From contig JAFGRS010000278.1 of NCBI GenBank assembly GCA_016935045.1, forward strand, positions 1 to 5,705: a stretch of DNA of 5,705 bases, read 5' to 3'. This document shows positions 5,527 to 5,705 of this stretch, piece after piece. A model generated the notes under the pieces. The model worked only from the letters and a program-made list of their open reading frames with translations. It did no database searches and had not been told where the DNA came from. The number at the start of each line of letters is the position of its first letter. Positions within the stretch are counted from its first letter, which is position 1. The DNA is from Lentisphaeria bacterium (lineage in GTDB: Bacteria; Verrucomicrobiota; Lentisphaeria; Oligosphaerales; JAFGRS01). The translations under genes were made by a program, and so were the position numbers.

Positions 5527-5552
5527 GTATCCAGGGCGGTCAGCCCTGATAC
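5527..5552 (+). promoter_or_regulatory. Leader hairpin directly abutting a ribosome binding site
   Basis: GTATCCAGGGC (5527-5537) can pair with GCCCTGATAC (5543-5552) with one bulged base and a five-base loop (GGTCA). The stem ends exactly where the Shine-Dalgarno AGGAGG begins. If formed in the mRNA it could influence translation initiation or 5'-end stability of the downstream gene. Confidence 0.45.
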
Positions 5553-5558
5553 AGGAGG
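5553..5558 (+). promoter_or_regulatory. Shine-Dalgarno for the secreted-protein gene
   Basis: A perfect AGGAGG lies nine bases before the ATG at 5568. An in-frame ATG at 5559 directly touches this element and is too close to use, which favours 5568. Confidence 0.8.
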
Positions 5559-5567
5559 ATGGCCGGC

Positions 5568-5705
5568 ATGCACCGGCGATGGTTCGTGATTACAGCCGTA
5601 CTTGTGGGAGGATCGCACATCATGGCCGCGGCTGCGCAGACCGTTCGACTTGTCGGCGAGGCGATGGTTGTCAGCATCGAGACGGGCAGCGGCCGCTGGA
5701 CTCTC
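5568..5705 (+). CDS. Secreted protein with signal peptide, 3' partial, function unknown
   Basis: The first 46 codons are present and the gene runs off the right edge. The N-terminus is a textbook signal peptide: a charged start (MHRRW), a hydrophobic core (FVITAVLVGG) and a small-residue cleavage region (AAAA then Q24), with cleavage most likely after A23. The mature start, QTVRLVGEAMVVSIETGSGRWTL, reads like an extracellular beta-rich domain; similar openings occur in secreted carbohydrate-active proteins, but that is only an impression. About 13 of 46 codons end in A or T, more than in the upstream genes. The perfect ribosome binding site and signal peptide make the gene itself likely. Its placement after a sulfatase would suit polysaccharide use, which is inference. 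Confidence 0.75.
   Translation, partial: MHRRWFVITAVLVGGSHIMAAAAQTVRLVGEAMVVSIETGSGRWTL

Larger units (their letters stand above)
4950..5567. other. Long region without a convincing gene
   Basis: Between the sulfatase and the last gene there are 618 bases. The only long frame (5058-5549) has an arginine/proline/serine-rich composition typical of a chance frame. The stretch contains an inverted repeat at 5045-5096, a 16-bp palindrome at 5170-5185, a hairpin at 5238-5269, a run of eight C at 5274-5281, a short stem CCAGCC/GGCTGG at 5328-5348 and a hairpin at 5527-5552. I see no tRNA and no clear promoter. A promoter for the downstream gene should lie here. Confidence 0.65.

Noticed and set aside
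5058..5549. 163-codon + strand frame between the sulfatase and the secreted-protein gene
   Set aside because: Composition is dominated by R, P, S and G, there is no ribosome binding site, and it overlaps several inverted repeats.

Overview
The window is GC-rich DNA (I judge about two-thirds G+C by eye) with tightly packed genes, all on the + strand. It suggests a free-living, probably anaerobic or facultative, heterotrophic bacterium. An iron-sulfur/flavin redox operon, a type I sulfatase and a secreted protein side by side fit lineages such as Hydrogenedentota, Planctomycetota, Lentisphaerota or Desulfobacterota, but nothing here fixes the phylum.

Layout. Positions 1-3012 hold the end of a three-gene redox operon. 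It comprises a 5'-truncated FAD/NAD(P)-dependent oxidoreductase of the GltD type (1-726), a small iron-sulfur protein with a HoxU/NuoG-like layout (723-1400, overlapping the first gene by ATGA), and an FMN-binding protein of the glutamate synthase (GltB central domain) family (1429-3012, strong Shine-Dalgarno). The likely electron path is NAD(P)H to FAD to iron-sulfur clusters to FMN. The last protein has neither the glutaminase domain nor the 3Fe-4S cysteines of true glutamate synthase, so its substrate is unknown. Positions 3013-3557 are non-coding and unusually structured: two copies of a 61-bp direct repeat exactly 90 bp apart, each containing a perfect 24-bp palindrome, with another perfect palindrome just upstream. 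Positions 3558-4949 encode a sulfatase with a CxPSR formylglycine motif and no signal peptide. Positions 4950-5567 carry no convincing gene but contain several inverted repeats and a short stretch of coding-like debris. At 5568 a new gene begins behind a perfect AGGAGG. It encodes a protein with a clear signal peptide and runs off the right edge.

The redox operon is a coherent functional unit. The sulfatase and the secreted protein may both belong to degradation of sulfated polymers, but they are separated by more than 600 bp and that link is inference. The observations most worth following up are the palindromic repeat pair, the unusual cysteine content of the two iron-sulfur/FMN partners, and the hairpin directly abutting the ribosome binding site of the last gene.
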